NCBI GenBank assembly: GCA_964469815.1
Contig: CAYXZC010000069.1
Location: forward strand, 1 to 8,222
DNA: 8,222 nucleotides
Direction: 5' to 3'
From: MGBC163016 sp964469815
GTDB taxonomy: Bacteria; Actinomycetota; Coriobacteriia; Coriobacteriales; Eggerthellaceae
Shown here: positions 6,594-8,222 of the stretch, one piece after another
How positions within the stretch are numbered: position 1 is the first letter of the stretch
Layout of the letters: each line of letters starts with the position of its first letter
Position numbers and translations under genes: made by a program
Notes under the pieces: generated by a model
What the model saw: the letters and a program-made list of their open reading frames with translations, nothing else
Told to the model about the DNA's origin: nothing
Database searches by the model: none

Positions 6594-7760
6594 ATGAGAT
6601 TGGATTCAGAAGCGCTTGAAGAGCACCTGAAGTGGCATGGCAAGCTCGATATCGAGCCTAAGATGGATATAAGGACCAGGCACGATCTTGCGATAGCCTA
6701 CACGCCCGGGGTCGCAGAGCCTTGCAAGGTCATCGCAGAGGATGAAGGCGCAGCATATGATTACACCATGAAGGCCAACACCGTTGCCGTTGTGAGCGAT
6801 GGCAGTGCGGTATTGGGGCTTGGCAACATCGGAGCTGCGGCTGCTATTCCGGTCATGGAAGGCAAATGCGCATTGTTCAAGACGTTCGCGGGTGTCAACG
6901 CCTTTCCGATATGCCTAGACACCCAAGACACCGAAGAGATCATAAGGGCATGCGTTCAGATAGCCCCGATCTTCGGTGGTATAAATCTTGAGGATATCTC
7001 TGCGCCGCGTTGCTTCGAGATAGAAGAGCGCTTGAATGAGATCTTGGATATCCCTGTGTTCCATGATGACCAGCATGGAACTGCGATAGTGGTCCTATCG
7101 GGTCTGATCAATGCCTTGAAACTCGTAGGCAAAAGCGAAGATGATGTGAAGGTTATCGTCAATGGCGCCGGGGCTGCGGGCATCGCGATAACGAAGCTGC
7201 TCTTGCTATATGGGTTCAAGAACATAACCATGTGCGATATCGATGGCATCATCTCCTCCAAGTCCACGTACATCAATGATGCTCAGCGCGAGATGCTCGA
7301 ATACGTCAACCTGGAAGATAAGACAGGAACGCTAGCAGATGCGGTCGTCGATGCTGATGTCTTCGTCGGGGTCTCAGGGCCCAACGCCTTGACCAAAGCT
7401 ATGGTGCACACGATGGCGACCGATCCGATAATCTTTGCTATGGCAAACCCTGTTCCCGAGATCGATCCGAATGATGCAAAGGAAGCCGGTGCCAAGGTCG
7501 TGGGAACAGGCAGATCCGATTTCCCTAACCAAGTGAATAACGTTATCGCTTTCCCAGGCATCTTCAAAGGAGCGCTGAGCTCGAGAGCCTCGAGGATCAC
7601 CGATTCCATGAAGCTCTCGGCTGCCCGTGCGCTCGCATCGCTCGTTTCCGACGAGGAGCTCTCTGAGGACTTCATAATGCCGGATCCGTTCGACGATCGC
7701 ATAGCCGATGTTGTCGCGAAGGCTGTGAGCGATGCCGTTGCGGACGAAAGAGCATCTTAG
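6594..7760 (+). CDS. Malic enzyme, small (single-domain-pair) bacterial type
   Basis: It oxidatively decarboxylates malate to pyruvate and CO2 with reduction of NAD or NADP. The 388 residues fit the short bacterial and archaeal form without the phosphotransacetylase-like tail of E. coli MaeB. Catalytic Tyr36 (IAYTPGVAEPCK) and Lys91 (MEGKCALFKTFAG) are present, as are the metal ligands Glu133 and Asp134 (INLEDISAP) and Asp159 (VFHDDQHGTA). A Rossmann fold starts at NGAGAAG (190-196) and is followed by CDIDG; AMANPVPEIDP and RSDFPNQVNNVIAFPG complete the active site. Cofactor preference cannot be read safely. GGAG at 6582-6585 lies eight bases before the ATG at 6594. It diverges from the fumarase genes, which make its substrate, and is followed by tmk after three bases. 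Confidence 0.96.
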   Translation: MRLDSEALEEHLKWHGKLDIEPKMDIRTRHDLAIAYTPGVAEPCKVIAEDEGAAYDYTMKANTVAVVSDGSAVLGLGNIGAAAAIPVMEGKCALFKTFAGVNAFPICLDTQDTEEIIRACVQIAPIFGGINLEDISAPRCFEIEERLNEILDIPVFHDDQHGTAIVVLSGLINALKLVGKSEDDVKVIVNGAGAAGIAITKLLLLYGFKNITMCDIDGIISSKSTYINDAQREMLEYVNLEDKTGTLADAVVDADVFVGVSGPNALTKAMVHTMATDPIIFAMANPVPEIDPNDAKEAGAKVVGTGRSDFPNQVNNVIAFPGIFKGALSSRASRITDSMKLSAARALASLVSDEELSEDFIMPDPFDDRIADVVAKAVSDAVADERAS

Positions 7761-7763
7761 GCT

Positions 7764-8222
7764 ATGACGTCAGCGGATAACACCTCGGGCAAGGGGATCT
7801 TCATAACATTCGAAGGGGATGATGGTGTTGGCAAGTCCACTCATATCAACTTCTTGGCCAAGACCCTAAGAGAGCTTGGATATGAAGTCGTGAATCTCCG
7901 AGAGCCTGGTGGTACGAGCATCGGAGAGCAGCTACGGGCTATAGTGCTCGATCCGAACAACCAAGAGATCACCCCTGAAACGGAGCTTTTGATCTACGAG
8001 GCAGCCCGAGCTCAGTTGGTCTCACAAGTGATAAAACCCGCGCTTGGCAGAGGTGCCGTCGTTCTATGCGATAGGTTCATCGATTCTACGGTAGCCTACC
8101 AGGGCTTTGGGCGTGGCCTTGATGTCGGATTCATCGAGAAAGCGAACGGGTTTGCCACATATGGGATCATTCCCGATAAGACCATCCTCATGACGTGTTC
8201 GAAAAGAGGGGATAAGGCCAAG
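7764..8222 (+). CDS. tmk: Thymidylate kinase, 5' part (cut by window end)
   Basis: Thymidylate kinase phosphorylates dTMP to dTDP, an essential step to dTTP. The first 153 codons are present and the frame is still open at the last base. The P-loop reads FEGDDGVGKST (residues 16-26), followed by the dTMP-binding LREPGGTS (45-52) and the DRFIDSTVAYQG motif (103-114) that holds the DR(Y/F) signature and contacts the base. A nine-residue polar stretch precedes the first beta strand. Near the window end the usual TLLLDV strand reads TILMTCSKRG, a departure in a less critical region. The ATG at 7764 is three bases after the malic enzyme stop, with only a weak ribosome site (a bare AGG in the stop region), so translation may depend on the upstream gene. 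The LID region and the rest lie outside the window. Confidence 0.93.
   Translation, partial: MTSADNTSGKGIFITFEGDDGVGKSTHINFLAKTLRELGYEVVNLREPGGTSIGEQLRAIVLDPNNQEITPETELLIYEAARAQLVSQVIKPALGRGAVVLCDRFIDSTVAYQGFGRGLDVGFIEKANGFATYGIIPDKTILMTCSKRGDKAK

Overview
The window is a compact stretch of bacterial housekeeping and central-metabolism genes. It holds eight protein genes, and only the first and last are cut by the window edges. The neighbouring nrnA-type, truB and bifunctional ribF genes, clear Shine-Dalgarno sites and a bacterial TruB and RibF rule out an archaeon. The style of TruB and RibF, roughly 50% GC, and the mix of a membrane pyrophosphatase, a two-subunit iron-sulfur fumarase and a malic enzyme suggest an anaerobic Actinomycetota, perhaps of the Coriobacteriia. 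That placement is inference from memory of family sequences, not a search result.

Layout. (1) Positions 1-2157, plus strand: the 3' end of a DHH/DHHA1 phosphoesterase gene (nrnA-like), then truB (ATGA overlap) and ribF (11-base overlap), the usual end of a translation/RNA-maintenance operon. A perfect 13-bp inverted repeat closes ribF and contains its stop codon. (2) Positions 2158-5005, plus strand: a promoter-bearing gap, then hppA, a membrane ion-pumping pyrophosphatase with the K+-dependent signature, then rnhA (RNase HI). (3) Positions 4981-6443, minus strand: the two subunits of a class I fumarase. The beta gene converges on rnhA and overlaps it by 25 bases. (4) A 150-base divergent gap. 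(5) Positions 6594-8222, plus strand: a small malic enzyme, followed three bases later by the start of thymidylate kinase (tmk), cut by the window end.

How the genes fit together. The fumarase and malic enzyme genes diverge from one short control region and handle the same metabolite: fumarate to malate, then malate to pyruvate plus CO2 and reduced nicotinamide cofactor. The pyrophosphatase would recover energy from pyrophosphate released by biosynthesis as an ion gradient. The rest serve RNA modification and turnover, flavin cofactor synthesis, RNA-DNA hybrid removal and dTTP synthesis.

I found no mobile element, CRISPR array, RNA gene, toxin-antitoxin pair or defence system, and no evidence of a new multi-gene system. 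The observations most worth checking are the ribF-end hairpin, a possible five-codon leader ORF in front of hppA, and altered active-site motif residues in RibF.
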